Positions 1 through 10,228 of a stretch of DNA of 64,000 nucleotides are shown here, in pieces. The first letter of the stretch is position 1. Each line of letters begins with the position of its first letter. Source of the DNA: Parvularcula sp. (GTDB lineage: Bacteria; Pseudomonadota; Alphaproteobacteria; Caulobacterales; Parvularculaceae). Where the stretch lies: assembly GCA_002704915.1 (NCBI GenBank), contig PAIP01000066.1:60129-124128 (forward strand), read 5' to 3'. The notes below the pieces were generated by a model, which saw nothing but the letters and a program-made list of their open reading frames with translations, did not search any database and was not told where the DNA came from. Both the position numbers and the translations under genes were made by a program.

Positions 1-2265
1 CACGCCTTTGAAATCGAACTTGTCGTAGCCGGCGCGCACGTCTTCATCGAGCACCGCAAGGCGGTGAAGCACGTAACGCTCAAGCTCCGGCATGTCTTTC
101 GCGTCGAGCCGTTCGGCGTCGGAGAAACCATTGAGCGCGCCGAGAAGATAACGCAGCGTGTTGCGGAGGCGTCGGTAAGCGTCGACAGACGAACCGATGA
201 TCTCCTTCGATATCCTGAGGTCCTCGGTGTAATCGGAGCTTGCGACCCAGATGCGGACGATCTCGGCGCCATATTGTTTGATCACCTCTTCGGGGGCCAT
301 GACATTGCCGAGGGATTTCGACATCTTGCGGCCGTCGCCGTCGACGACGAAGCCGTTGGTGACGACATGCTCATAGGGCGCGCGCCCACGCGTGCCGCAG
401 GCTTCGAGCAGCGATGACTGGAACCAGCCGCGATGCTGATCCGAGCCTTCGCAATAGACATCCGCCGGCCATTTGAGGTCTTCGCGTTCTTCGAGGCAGA
501 AGGCATGGGTCGAGCCTGAATCGAACCAGACATCGAGAATGTCTTCGACTTTCTCGTAATCGTCCGCCTTGTATTCGCTCCCGAGAAAATCTTGGCTGGC
601 GGTTTCGAACCAGGCGTCGGCGCCGCCAGCCGTGATGGCGTCGGTGATGCGCTTGTTCACAGCCTCGTCGACCAGGACGTCGCCGGTTTCCTTATGCACA
701 AAAATCGTGATGGGCACGCCCCAGGCGCGCTGGCGCGAGATCAGCCAGTCCGGACGGTCTTCCACCATGGAGCGGATGCGCGTGCGCCCGCGCGGCGGCG
801 TGAATTCCGTGGCGTCGATGGCGGCGAGCGCATTTTCGCGCAGGGTCTTGCCGTTCGCCGTCGGTTTATCGAGGGCGATGAACCATTGCGGCGTGTTGCG
901 GAAGATGACCGGCGCTTTCGAGCGCCATGAATGGGGATAGGAGTGGGTCAGCCGCCCGCGCGCAAGCAGCTTGCCGTGCGCGATCAGCTGGTCGATCACC
1001 GCCTTGTTGGCGCCGCCATCCTTGCCCTTTTTCTTGCCTTCGATGACCAGCACCTGTTCGCCGGTGAAGCCCGGCGCTTCTTCAGTGAAGGCCCCGAACT
1101 CATCCACCGTATGCGGAATTTCTTTTTGCGTGCCGAATTCAGAGACCCAGGCGATGTAGTCTTCCTGACCGTGGCCCGGCGCAGTGTGGACGAAGCCCGT
1201 GCCCGCTTCGTCGGTAACGTGATCGCCGGCCAGCAAAGGTACAGGAAAATTGTAACCGCCGGAAAAACCTTTTAGCGGATGGTCGCAGTGAACGCCTTCC
1301 AGCGCTGCCGGTGAAACATCCTCAAGACGTTTCCACTCGGCGATGAGCCCCGCCTTCTTCACACTTTCGGCTAGCGCATCGGAAACAACGAGCTTGTCGC
1401 CGGGTTTAGACCACGGCTCAAAATCAAGGTCGCTCTCCATGGCCGTCACTTCATAGAGTCCATAGGAAAGCTTCGGTCCGTAGCAGATCGCCCGGTTGCC
1501 CGGGATCGTCCATGGCGTCGTTGTCCAGATGACGATGGATGCGCCTTTCAGCGCGCCATCCTGCACCGGAAACTTCACCCAGATCGTCGTCGACTGGTGG
1601 TCGTGATATTCGATCTCGGCTTCGGCGAGGGCGGTCTGTTCAACCGGCGACCACATCACCGGCTTCGAGCCGCGATAGAGCAGCCCGAGCTCGGCGAATT
1701 TCAACAGCTCGCCGGCGATCTTCGCCTCTGACGCGAAGGCCATGGTCGTATACGGATTATCCCAGTCGCCTTCGGGCCCGAGGCGCTTGAATTCCTCGCG
1801 CTGGATGTCGAGCCATTTCTGCGCATAGTCGCGGCACGCCTTGCGGAACTCCGCCGTCGGCACGTCGCGTTTCTTGCGGCCCTTCTCGGCGAATTCCTTT
1901 TCCACCTGCCATTCTATGGGCAGGCCGTGGCAATCCCAGCCCGGCACAAAATTGGAATCGAAGCCCGCCATCTGTTTCGAGCGCACGATCAGGTCTTTCA
2001 GAACCTTGGTCAGCGCCGTGCCCATATGGATATGACCATTGGCGTAAGGCGGACCGTCATGGAGGATGAATTTCTCGCGGCCCTTTGCGTCTTCGCGCAG
2101 GCGTTTATACATGCCGAGCTTGGCCCAGCGGGCGAGAAGCTCCGGCTCGCGCTTCGGGAGCCCCGCGCGCATGGGAAAATCGGTTTCGGGCAGGAACAGC
2201 GTGTCCCGGTAATCGCGCCCCTCGCCTTCTTGTGATTTTGGGGCGTCTTTCGATGCATCCGGCAT
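1..2265 (-). CDS. ileS: Isoleucyl-tRNA synthetase (3' part cut by window edge)
   Basis: Class I aminoacyl-tRNA synthetase that charges tRNA-Ile and edits valine. About 755 codons are visible and the frame runs off the left edge, so roughly the last 200 residues (anticodon-binding end and zinc region) are missing; the family is about 940-960 aa. The HIGH-type signature appears as GHIHMGTAL about 80 residues in, the core motif [11 protein letters not shown] follows, and KMSKSLGNV lies near residue 647 (about 298-330). The ATG at 2265 gives the usual short polar N-terminus before [15 protein letters not shown]. The neighbourhood with ribF upstream matches the common ribF-ileS-lspA order. Identity is certain. 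Confidence 0.97.
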   Translation of the reverse strand, partial: MPDASKDAPKSQEGEGRDYRDTLFLPETDFPMRAGLPKREPELLARWAKLGMYKRLREDAKGREKFILHDGPPYANGHIHMGTALTKVLKDLIVRSKQMAGFDSNFVPGWDCHGLPIEWQVEKEFAEKGRKKRDVPTAEFRKACRDYAQKWLDIQREEFKRLGPEGDWDNPYTTMAFASEAKIAGELLKFAELGLLYRGSKPVMWSPVEQTALAEAEIEYHDHQSTTIWVKFPVQDGALKGASIVIWTTTPWTIPGNRAICYGPKLSYGLYEVTAMESDLDFEPWSKPGDKLVVSDALAESVKKAGLIAEWKRLEDVSPAALEGVHCDHPLKGFSGGYNFPVPLLAGDHVTDEAGTGFVHTAPGHGQEDYIAWVSEFGTQKEIPHTVDEFGAFTEEAPGFTGEQVLVIEGKKKGKDGGANKAVIDQLIAHGKLLARGRLTHSYPHSWRSKAPVIFRNTPQWFIALDKPTANGKTLRENALAAIDATEFTPPRGRTRIRSMVEDRPDWLISRQRAWGVPITIFVHKETGDVLVDEAVNKRITDAITAGGADAWFETASQDFLGSEYKADDYEKVEDILDVWFDSGSTHAFCLEEREDLKWPADVYCEGSDQHRGWFQSSLLEACGTRGRAPYEHVVTNGFVVDGDGRKMSKSLGNVMAPEEVIKQYGAEIVRIWVASSDYTEDLRISKEIIGSSVDAYRRLRNTLRYLLGALNGFSDAERLDAKDMPELERYVLHRLAVLDEDVRAGYDKFDFKGV

Positions 2266-2537
2266 CGTCAAATCTCTCTGTCAAAACTCGTCGTGGAAGG
2301 ATGAGGAAGGCCCGGTTGCGGGCGCCTTTGTCAAGCCTCGAACGGCTTTCGGGCGCCCTCAGCCTATGAGGGCCGGTTCGGGAGCTGGCGCGCGCCGCGC
2401 CGCGATAATGAGGATGCTTCTCAACATAGCCGCCCTCTTATCAGGGCAAACCTAGCCAGTCACGACAAAAGGGAGATGAAGCGCACCTCTCTTCCTCCGT
2501 TTACGGGGGAAGTGCCGAACCCAAAGGGTAAGGCGAT

Positions 2538-2613
2538 GGGGGCTGCCCCCCTCCGTCAGCTTCGCTGACACGTCGATTGGGGTTGGGCCCCCAATCGACC
2601 CCGCAAGCGGGGG
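2538..2613. repeat. Cluster of four consecutive hairpins (REP-like)
   Basis: Four perfect inverted repeats are packed into 76 bp: GGGGG/CCCCC (2538-2550), GTCAGC/GCTGAC (2555-2569), an 11-bp stem GTCGATTGGGG/CCCCAATCGAC (2572-2599) and CCCCGC/GCGGGG (2599-2612). They occupy the 361-bp gap 2266-2626 between the ileS start and the 3' end of the next minus-strand gene. No strong T-tract follows on either strand, so this looks more like a REP/palindromic element or mRNA 3'-end stabiliser than a simple terminator. Nothing else convincing is seen in the gap; no clear ileS promoter could be placed. Confidence 0.6.
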
Positions 2614-2626
2614 AGGTGATTCTTTT

Positions 2627-3325
2627 CTAAATCAATTCCAGCCTGAAGACGCGGCCGTCGCTCGCCTCGCAGGACATGGCCCGCGCCCACCTGTCGGGCC
2701 CGCGCTGGGCGGTGACCGTCGCCGTCATCAGGAGGGCGCCGCCGCGATCCTCCACGGTTTCCGGACGGTAAGGGGCGGAGACGACAAAGCCCCGCTGACC
2801 CAGGGCGTTACGGGCGTGATCGAGACAGGCGCGATAGGCGGCAGCCGCCGAGATCACGCGCGGCGCGCGGTCATAGTCGGTGTCGGGCGTGCTGTAGGCC
2901 GGGGGGCCGCCATAAACCGGCTCGCCCCCGGCAAGACCGCTGTCGTCATAAACCTCATCATCATATGAGGCGCCATCGTCGTAATAGGCCCCGTCATCAT
3001 ACCGGTCGTCATAACGGCGCTCATCGGCGCGGCCGTCATAATAGCCGTCTTCATAGGCGCGCTCGCGCGCCCGGCCTTCATAATACCGGTCGCGGTAATA
3101 ACGGTCCTCATAATACCGGTCTCTGGCGCGGTTCTCGGCAAGCTCGTTGAGGATGATCGCCCCGCCCACAACGCCAAGGGCGATCGCAGCAGCCTTGCCG
3201 CCGCCGCCATGATGGCGATGGTGATAATGGCCGCGATGACCGTGATAGCCGCGCGCGGACGCCGTGGACACAGCGCCGAGCGCAAGGGTCGCCGCAGCGA
3301 GAGAGAGGATGAGTTTACGGGCCAT
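2627..3325 (-). CDS. Secreted Tyr/Asp/Arg-rich protein of unknown function
   Basis: A 232-aa protein. The start at 3325 is chosen because GGAGG lies just upstream and the product then begins with a clean signal peptide (MARKLILSLAAATLALGAVSTASA). After cleavage comes a His-rich stretch (GHRGHYHHRHHGGGG), a hydrophobic glycine-rich segment (about residues 48-65, possible glycine-zipper or membrane segment), then a long tract rich in Tyr, Asp and Arg, and finally a compact C-terminal domain of about 75 residues with two cysteines. Envelope localisation is inferred. Function is not recognised; proteins with similar tracts occur elsewhere in this window. Confidence 0.75.
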   Translation of the reverse strand: MARKLILSLAAATLALGAVSTASARGYHGHRGHYHHRHHGGGGKAAAIALGVVGGAIILNELAENRARDRYYEDRYYRDRYYEGRARERAYEDGYYDGRADERRYDDRYDDGAYYDDGASYDDEVYDDSGLAGGEPVYGGPPAYSTPDTDYDRAPRVISAAAAYRACLDHARNALGQRGFVVSAPYRPETVEDRGGALLMTATVTAQRGPDRWARAMSCEASDGRVFRLELI

Positions 3326-3467
3326 AACGCCTCCCGAAGCCGCCGGAGAGGGGCGGAAATACTGAACCATGACGCCATTTTCGCGCGGTTTGTGTCGAGA
3401 ATGAGGCAAGCCCCGTGCCACGACAGGGCGCTTTTACCGCTGTGACGCACATTGGCGCGAGTGGACA

Positions 3468-4361
3468 TTAACCGAGACGCGCCCGCGCCCTGAGGCAGTC
3501 CTCGGCAATCTGGGCTTTGAGCGCTTCGAGGCCGTCGAATTTCTGCTCGTCGCGCAGGAACTCCACAAAAGCGACCTCGATCTCTCGCCCGTAAAGATCG
3601 CCATCGAAGTCGAAGAAGAAGGTCTCGAGCAGCGGCGCCGTATCGCCGACCGTCGGCCGGCGGCCGAAATTCGAGACCGACCCATAGGTCTCGCCGTCGA
3701 CACTCGTTCGGGTGACGTAAACGCCCTTGCGCGGCTCGATCAGCTCGCCCAGCGTCAAGTTTGCCGTTGGAAAACCGATGGTGCGCCCGACCTTGCGGCC
3801 CTCGGCGACAACGCCCCTCACCGACCATTCCCGCCCCAGCATCTCGGCGGCTTTATCGACTTCGCCTTCCCGCAACGCCGCCCGGACCGCGCTGGACCCA
3901 TATTTCTCCGTATCCGGATTTTCGGCGAGAGTGTCCACCAGCCTGACCTTGAGGCCAGCCGCTTCGCCCAGGGTTTTTAACGCATCGCCGTCGCCCGCAC
4001 GCCCCTGACCGAAACGGAAATCGGCGCCGGTGACGACGCCGGCAAGGCCGAGCTTTTCGTTTAGCACACCATTGACGAAGTCTTCCGGCGTCATCGCGGC
4101 GAGCGCCTTGTCAAAGACAAGCGTGAAAATCTCTTCCGCCCCCGCTTCACGAAGCAGCTCGTCCCGCTTCGCCGGCAAGGTGAGAAGAAAGGGCGGATCG
4201 CCGGGCCGGAAATAACGGCGCGGATGCGGCTCGAACAGAACGACGCCCGGCGCTGCATTGTGGTCGCGCGCAAAGTCCGCCGTTTTCTGCAACAGATATT
4301 GATGCCCGCGATGAACGCCGTCGAAATTCCCGAGCGCAGCCATGATATTCCGCTTTACCAT
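3468..4361 (-). CDS. ribF: Bifunctional riboflavin kinase / FAD synthetase
   Basis: Converts riboflavin to FMN and FMN to FAD. The N-terminal adenylyltransferase half carries GNFDGVHRGHQ (a HxGH-type nucleotidyl-transfer motif) and the C-terminal flavokinase half carries GRTIGFPTANLTL. At 297 aa it is slightly short: the nucleotide-binding strand begins almost at the initiator, so about 15 residues normally preceding it are absent. An in-frame stop lies about nine codons upstream with no other start, so ATG at 4361 is the only choice. It overlaps the 3' end of the HAD gene by 7 bp, implying translational coupling. Confidence 0.95.
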   Translation of the reverse strand: MVKRNIMAALGNFDGVHRGHQYLLQKTADFARDHNAAPGVVLFEPHPRRYFRPGDPPFLLTLPAKRDELLREAGAEEIFTLVFDKALAAMTPEDFVNGVLNEKLGLAGVVTGADFRFGQGRAGDGDALKTLGEAAGLKVRLVDTLAENPDTEKYGSSAVRAALREGEVDKAAEMLGREWSVRGVVAEGRKVGRTIGFPTANLTLGELIEPRKGVYVTRTSVDGETYGSVSNFGRRPTVGDTAPLLETFFFDFDGDLYGREIEVAFVEFLRDEQKFDGLEALKAQIAEDCLRARARLG

Positions 4362-5203
4362 TTCAGCCCCTCCGCCACGCCAATGGCTTTAAGGCCCGCT
4401 TCCTGAAGCTTTTGAGAGACCGCCGCTGCATCACGCGCGCCTTCATGGACGCCGCCGTCTCCTGCGATGAAAATCACATCCAGCTGTTGATTGTTGGCGC
4501 CGAGAATATCGGTTTTCAGCCCATCCCCCACGGCGAGGATGCGGTTTCGCTCGGTCGGCCCGCGCAGACTTTCGATGCGGTTCAGGGCGAGGTCGTAAAT
4601 CGGCGGATGCGGTTTGCCGCCATAGATCACCTCGCAGCCGAGATCCTTGTAAATCTCCGCAAGGGCGCCGGCGCACCAGATCATCCGCCCGCCCCAGTTC
4701 ACGACAATGTCAGGGTTGGCGCAGACCATGGGCAGACGCCGTGTCGCCGCTTCTTTCAGGAACTCCCGGTAATCGTCCGGCGTTTCATGGGCGTCGTCTT
4801 TCATGCCGGTGCAGATGATGAATTCGGCTTCCTCGAGCGGACGGAAATCGATATCGAGCCCCTCAAAAAGCGGGTCATCCTTGGTCGGACCCAGCTTGTA
4901 GGCCGGCGCCGGCAGGCGCGCCTCGATCGCGGCGCGGGTGGCGTCGCCCGAGGTGACGATCTCGTTCCAGCATTCGCGCGACAGGCCGATGCGGTCGAGC
5001 TGGCCCGGGATAACCGAAGACGGACGCGGTGCATTGGTCAGAATAATGACAGGCCCGCGCGTTTCGCGGAACCGCGCCAGCGCCTCAGCAACGCCCGGAA
5101 ACAGATCGACGCCATTATGAATTACGCCCCATGCATCGCACAGAAGCGCGTCATAGCTGTCCGCAACAGACCGAAGAGATGAGATGACGGCGATATCGCT
5201 CAT
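4355..5203 (-). CDS. HAD-superfamily class IIA hydrolase (TIGR01459-like)
   Basis: A 282-aa phosphatase-like protein with all HAD motifs: motif I LLCDAWGVIHNG, motif II ILTNAPRPS, motif III lysine in GGKPHPPIY, and motif IV VGDGLKTDI. The layout is of the NagD/CECR5-like class IIA group typical of alphaproteobacteria; the substrate is unknown. The ATG at 5203 gives the usual distance to motif I; a GTG at 5236 with an upstream GGGAG is an alternative adding 11 residues. The gene's TAA lies inside the ribF start region, so the two are probably co-transcribed and coupled, but a role in flavin metabolism is only inference. Confidence 0.9.
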   Translation of the reverse strand: MSDIAVISSLRSVADSYDALLCDAWGVIHNGVDLFPGVAEALARFRETRGPVIILTNAPRPSSVIPGQLDRIGLSRECWNEIVTSGDATRAAIEARLPAPAYKLGPTKDDPLFEGLDIDFRPLEEAEFIICTGMKDDAHETPDDYREFLKEAATRRLPMVCANPDIVVNWGGRMIWCAGALAEIYKDLGCEVIYGGKPHPPIYDLALNRIESLRGPTERNRILAVGDGLKTDILGANNQQLDVIFIAGDGGVHEGARDAAAVSQKLQEAGLKAIGVAEGLKW

Positions 5204-5252
5204 AGGGCTCAAGGCCGATAAGGCCGATGCCCCCACCGGTCAAGCGCTCCCG

Positions 5253-5678
5253 TCAGACGCCAGAACCACGCAGGGAAAACCGCCGTCTTTCTGTGAAAGG
5301 ATCCTCGCCACAGCGTTCGCACCAGTCCTGCGCCGCTTGCGGATCGGTAAAGGTGCGCGCCGACCAGGTCGTCTGATTGATGCGCTCGAGATAAATCCTC
5401 AGCGCCTCGTCAAACCGCTCATCCGGCACAATGAACGCCACCCTGACGGCCGGCGTCGAAATGCTGGCGGCGCCGTCAATGGCGGCGGTCAATTCCTGGT
5501 CGTGCGGCGAGAAATCGAGGCGCGTGACCTCGCGCAGATCGATCAATTGAAAAAGGGCGTGGTCGGCGCGGGGATCGCCGTAAAACTCTGCGTCGGCGAC
5601 GCGCGTTTCGGCGGCCGTGACCTCGCCCCAATAGCGCCAGTGAACGCCGCGCTCGCTCCATGTTGTCTCATAGGGCAT
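5253..5678 (-). CDS. STAS/SpoIIAA-like domain protein
   Basis: A 141-aa soluble protein beginning MPYETTWSERGVHWRYWGEV. The pattern of an N-terminal strand pair with an aromatic WxY-G motif, a central LIDLREV strand and a long amphipathic helix (DERFDEALRIYLERI) resembles the small SpoIIAA/STAS-like proteins that recur in alphaproteobacteria. No catalytic residues are recognised. It lies between the EAL gene and the HAD-ribF pair on the same strand with gaps of 15 and 49 bp, so an operon is plausible. Family assignment is by pattern only. Confidence 0.7.
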   Translation of the reverse strand: MPYETTWSERGVHWRYWGEVTAAETRVADAEFYGDPRADHALFQLIDLREVTRLDFSPHDQELTAAIDGAASISTPAVRVAFIVPDERFDEALRIYLERINQTTWSARTFTDPQAAQDWCERCGEDPFTERRRFSLRGSGV

Positions 5679-5693
5679 AGCGAGGTCTCATTT

Positions 5694-6800
5694 TCAGGAA
5701 GCGGCGGCAAATTCCGTCGTTCCGACCGGCATTTCCGTTCCGGCCGGTTTATCCTGTTGCACATAATCGCTCGCAACCCGCGGCGCGCCAAATAAAGACC
5801 CCTGGCCGTAATCGATCCCGAGTTTCAGAATTTCCGGCATCTGCTCTTCATATTCGACCTTTTCGACGATGAGGTCGATTTCATTCTCAATGAGCGCTTT
5901 TTTAAAGGCGCGAATGCGCGCCTGACCCACATCGCCCTTGCAGCTTTCGGCAAGCAGAAGAGCGCCGGACGCTTTCACAAAACGAAAATTCTGTTCGCGC
6001 AAGGCCGACCAGTTAAGATCGAACCGCCGGATATGGTCTACCGAAAAGGAAAAGCCGCGATCGGCGACGAGACGCAGATTCTTCTTCACGCGGTCATGCA
6101 TCATTTCCACCGCCGGGTAAGTGAATTCAAAGACCAGGCGCTGGGCTAGATCTTCGTTGGCGTCGAGATAGTCGGTGAAACGCGTGAAGAAATCCACGTC
6201 GTAAATCGTGGCTGGCGATATATTGCAGAAAATGCGATAGGGCGCGCTTTTCGGGCCAAGCTGGCGCAGCGCCTGCACAGACCGCAGAAGGATCATGTTG
6301 TCCACGACGCCGATGCGATTGGCGCGCTCGGCCGCGTCGATATAGTCGGCGGGCTTGATCACGCCGCCGTCTTCGCGGCGAAGACGCGAGAACGCCTCGA
6401 AATATCGCGTCTTGCGCTGCGGCAGGCTGACGATGGGCTGTAAGTAAAGATCGATGCGGTCATTTTGAATCGCATCCTTTACAAGCTCCAGCGCGTGCGC
6501 GTCTTCGGCGGCCGCGTCCGCCACCGGCTCGAACTCCAGCGCGGGCGGCGTTTTCGCAGGCGAAGGACGGAAACGATCTACGAGGTTTTTCAGAAGCTCG
6601 ATTTCCTGTTGAGCTCGGGAGAGTGCAAAACCGGCGCGCGCATGCAGAATAAGCGTCACTACCAGCGCAGCGGCGAGCCAGATTTCAAGATCAGGTTTGA
6701 AGTCTGCGCGGACAGCAGCCACGATGAGGAAAGCGCCTGCCACGCCTGCGGCGAACAAAACGGCAGCGCAATAGCGCGAACTTTTTTGGCGTAGATTCAT
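5694..6800 (-). CDS. Membrane-anchored degenerate EAL-domain protein (TipF-like)
   Basis: A 368-aa protein with two N-terminal membrane helices (about residues 10-30 and 38-55), a short coiled-coil-like segment (LSRAQQEIELLKNLV), a linker and a C-terminal EAL domain. The catalytic signatures are eroded: EAL reads EAF, the ELTE glutamate pair reads EFTY, DDFG reads DHIR and the KID-type aspartate is lost (VKAS), although NIS and the late QG are kept. Phosphodiesterase activity is therefore unlikely, and c-di-GMP binding without hydrolysis is the likelier role. The domain order resembles Caulobacter TipF, a c-di-GMP receptor in flagellum assembly; this is inference. Start at 6800 is preferred over an ATG 45 bp upstream. 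Confidence 0.85.
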   Translation of the reverse strand: MNLRQKSSRYCAAVLFAAGVAGAFLIVAAVRADFKPDLEIWLAAALVVTLILHARAGFALSRAQQEIELLKNLVDRFRPSPAKTPPALEFEPVADAAAEDAHALELVKDAIQNDRIDLYLQPIVSLPQRKTRYFEAFSRLRREDGGVIKPADYIDAAERANRIGVVDNMILLRSVQALRQLGPKSAPYRIFCNISPATIYDVDFFTRFTDYLDANEDLAQRLVFEFTYPAVEMMHDRVKKNLRLVADRGFSFSVDHIRRFDLNWSALREQNFRFVKASGALLLAESCKGDVGQARIRAFKKALIENEIDLIVEKVEYEEQMPEILKLGIDYGQGSLFGAPRVASDYVQQDKPAGTEMPVGTTEFAAAS

Positions 6801-6933
6801 ACCGGCGCCCCGCTCTTCCCTTGTCAAATCGCCACTTCTCCCCAATTGCGGCCAACGATTATTTTTTTAGGAAAACTCTCTAAAAAAGCGCTTAAGGTCC
6901 GCGCCTTTTCGGGACACCACCGGACTTTAGGCA

Positions 6934-6969
6934 TGAAAAAACCCGCGAAGACATCGCCTTCGCGGGTTC
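6934..6969 (-). terminator. Rho-independent terminator of the OmpA-family gene
   Basis: A 10-bp stem, acccgcgaag (6941-6950) with cttcgcgggt (6958-6967), is followed on the minus strand by a run of six T. It sits 25 bp beyond the stop of the OmpA-family lipoprotein gene. Confidence 0.85.
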
Positions 6970-6993
6970 CAGCTTTGGGACGTTAAGGCCCCG

Positions 6994-7662
6994 TTAACTG
7001 TTGAACTGACTCTCGATCGGATCGATGACGATTTCGACCCGGCGATTGGCGGCGCGGCCATATTCAGTGGAATTATCCGCAATCGGATTGCTCTCGCCAA
7101 AACCGACGGCGTTAAGGCGCGCCGGCGCAACGCCCTGGGCTGCGAGATAGTTGGAGACGGAAAGCGCGCGGCGTTCCGAAAGGGCCTGGTTATAGGACTC
7201 CGAACCCGTGGAATCTGCGTGGCCGTAAACGCTCACTGTGGTCTTGTTATATTCCTTCAGAACAAGCGCCACGGAGTTAAGCGTCTCGTAAAAGCCTGGC
7301 GTGATCTCCGACTGGTTCACCGCGAAAGTGATGTCGGATGGCATGTTGAGGATGATGTTGTCGCCGTTACGCGTGACGGAAACGCCGGAATTGGCGAGAC
7401 GTTCACGCAATTTCGCCTGCTGGCGATCCTGGTAAACGCCAATGCCGACGCCTGTGGCCGCGCCGACGCCGGCGCCGATGATCGCGCCTTTTTTGGCGTC
7501 GCCCGCAATAGCGCCGACGATCGCGCCTGCAGCCGCGCCGGCGCCCGCGCCCGCGGCGCCAGACGTCACCGTCCGGCTGGCGCGCTTTTCGCCTGTGTAA
7601 GGATTCGTTGTGCAGCCGACCGCGAGGGCCGCGACCGCTGCGAGAATAAGTGTTTTGCGCAT
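6994..7662 (-). CDS. OmpA-family lipoprotein with glycine-zipper domain
   Basis: A 222-aa outer-membrane lipoprotein. The signal peptide ends in a lipobox (LAVGC, Cys17). Next comes a glycine-zipper segment (about residues 34-75, repeated GA/GxxxG), then an OmpA C-terminal peptidoglycan-binding domain (about 105-215) with the typical YGHADSTGSESYNQALSERR and RRVEIVI signatures. It likely tethers the outer membrane to the cell wall, like YiaD or Pal. It is monocistronic, with its own terminator and a divergent gap to groES. Confidence 0.92.
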   Translation of the reverse strand: MRKTLILAAVAALAVGCTTNPYTGEKRASRTVTSGAAGAGAGAAAGAIVGAIAGDAKKGAIIGAGVGAATGVGIGVYQDRQQAKLRERLANSGVSVTRNGDNIILNMPSDITFAVNQSEITPGFYETLNSVALVLKEYNKTTVSVYGHADSTGSESYNQALSERRALSVSNYLAAQGVAPARLNAVGFGESNPIADNSTEYGRAANRRVEIVIDPIESQFNS

Positions 7663-7861
7663 TGCTGTTGCTCCTTTCAGCGTTGCAATGACCGGTTCGG
7701 CCGGGCGGCCCCTCGCCTCCCGTCCGCCTTAAAAAAAGATCGCCCGGAATATGGGCCGATTGCGGGCGAGCCGCCATTAAAAACAGGTAATTAGCGAGAA
7801 AGTTGCTCACATTCGCGAGACAATTGTCACCAAACGGACGCCGACGCGCCATCCTCGCCTC

Positions 7862-7890
7862 TTGACGGCTTTCCTCCCGGCTCCTAAATC
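7862..7890 (+). promoter_or_regulatory. groESL promoter (sigma70-type)
   Basis: TTGACG (7862-7867) and TAAATC (7885-7890) are separated by 17 bp, immediately upstream of the CIRCE element. The 334-bp gap 7663-7996 holds this promoter, the CIRCE operator and presumably the divergent promoter of the OmpA-family gene, which I could not place. Confidence 0.6.
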
Positions 7891-7894
7891 GCCG

Positions 7895-7921
7895 CTAGCA
7901 CTCACCGGGGGTGAGTGCCAA
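7895..7921 (+). promoter_or_regulatory. CIRCE operator (HrcA-binding site)
   Basis: CTAGCACTC-N9-GAGTGCCAA matches the CIRCE consensus TTAGCACTC-N9-GAGTGCTAA with one change per half-site. It lies 75 bp upstream of groES at the expected transcription start, so HrcA repression of groESL with heat induction is expected. hrcA is not in this window. Confidence 0.93.
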
Positions 7922-7996
7922 TAAGCGCCATGCGCTTGTTCTCATCGAATTAACCTGTTGTTTTATTTGAAAAACACAGCCTAGGGAGACCTCAAT

Positions 7997-8284
7997 ATGG
8001 CTTTTCGGCCTCTCCATGACCGCGTGCTGGTCCGCCGCATCGAAGAAGACCAGAAAACCGCAGGCGGCATCATCATTCCCGACACCGCCAAGGAAAAGCC
8101 CCAGCAGGGCGAAGTGGTCGCTTGCGGCTCGGGCGCGCGCGGCGACGACAATGAAATCGTCCCCCTCGACGTGAAGGCGGGCGACAAGATCCTGTTCGGC
8201 AAATGGTCCGGATCGGAAGTGAAGATCGACGGCGAGGAGCTCCTCATCATGAAGGAGTCGGACATCCTCGGGATCATCGACTAA
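7997..8284 (+). CDS. groES: Co-chaperonin GroES
   Basis: A 95-aa lid of the GroEL folding chamber. It begins [20 protein letters not shown], carries the mobile-loop region ([20 protein letters not shown]) and ends with the conserved [14 protein letters not shown]. It is full length. A ribosome-binding sequence (GGGAGA) precedes the ATG. groEL follows after 35 bp in the standard operon under the CIRCE operator. Confidence 0.98.
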   Translation: MAFRPLHDRVLVRRIEEDQKTAGGIIIPDTAKEKPQQGEVVACGSGARGDDNEIVPLDVKAGDKILFGKWSGSEVKIDGEELLIMKESDILGIID

Positions 8285-8307
8285 CCCCAAGCGATAACGA
8301 GTTTTAA

Positions 8308-10069
<1,762 letters not shown>

Positions 10070-10098
10070 CGCCCGGCCCGAAAGGCTTAGTTGCGTAA

Positions 10099-10130
10099 GA
10101 AAAAGGCGGCTCGAAAGAGCCGCCTTTTTT
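10099..10130 (+). terminator. groESL transcription terminator
   Basis: A 12-bp stem, aaaaggcggctc (10101-10112) with gagccgcctttt (10117-10128) and a GAAA tetraloop, ends in a T run. It is the first strong terminator after groEL and has A and T runs on both sides. Confidence 0.9.
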
Positions 10131-10228
10131 GCAGCGCACATTTTCGCCTTATGCGGGAAAAACCGGTAAAGATTTGCGCCGCGCCCGCCTTTTGATAGTC
10201 TCCCCGCGGGGTAAAGCGGGGTTTTCTC

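Noticed and set aside
6983..6998. Perfect CtrA box TTAA-N7-TTAAC
   Set aside because: It overlaps the stop of the OmpA-family gene and lies upstream of that gene's terminator, so any start it controlled would be terminated before the EAL gene; probably chance.
10206..10228. CCCCGC/GCGGGG hairpin with TTTT just before the TAP-like hydrolase start
   Set aside because: It is too close to the start to be a terminator of an upstream gene and no attenuation context is evident; it may only affect translation.
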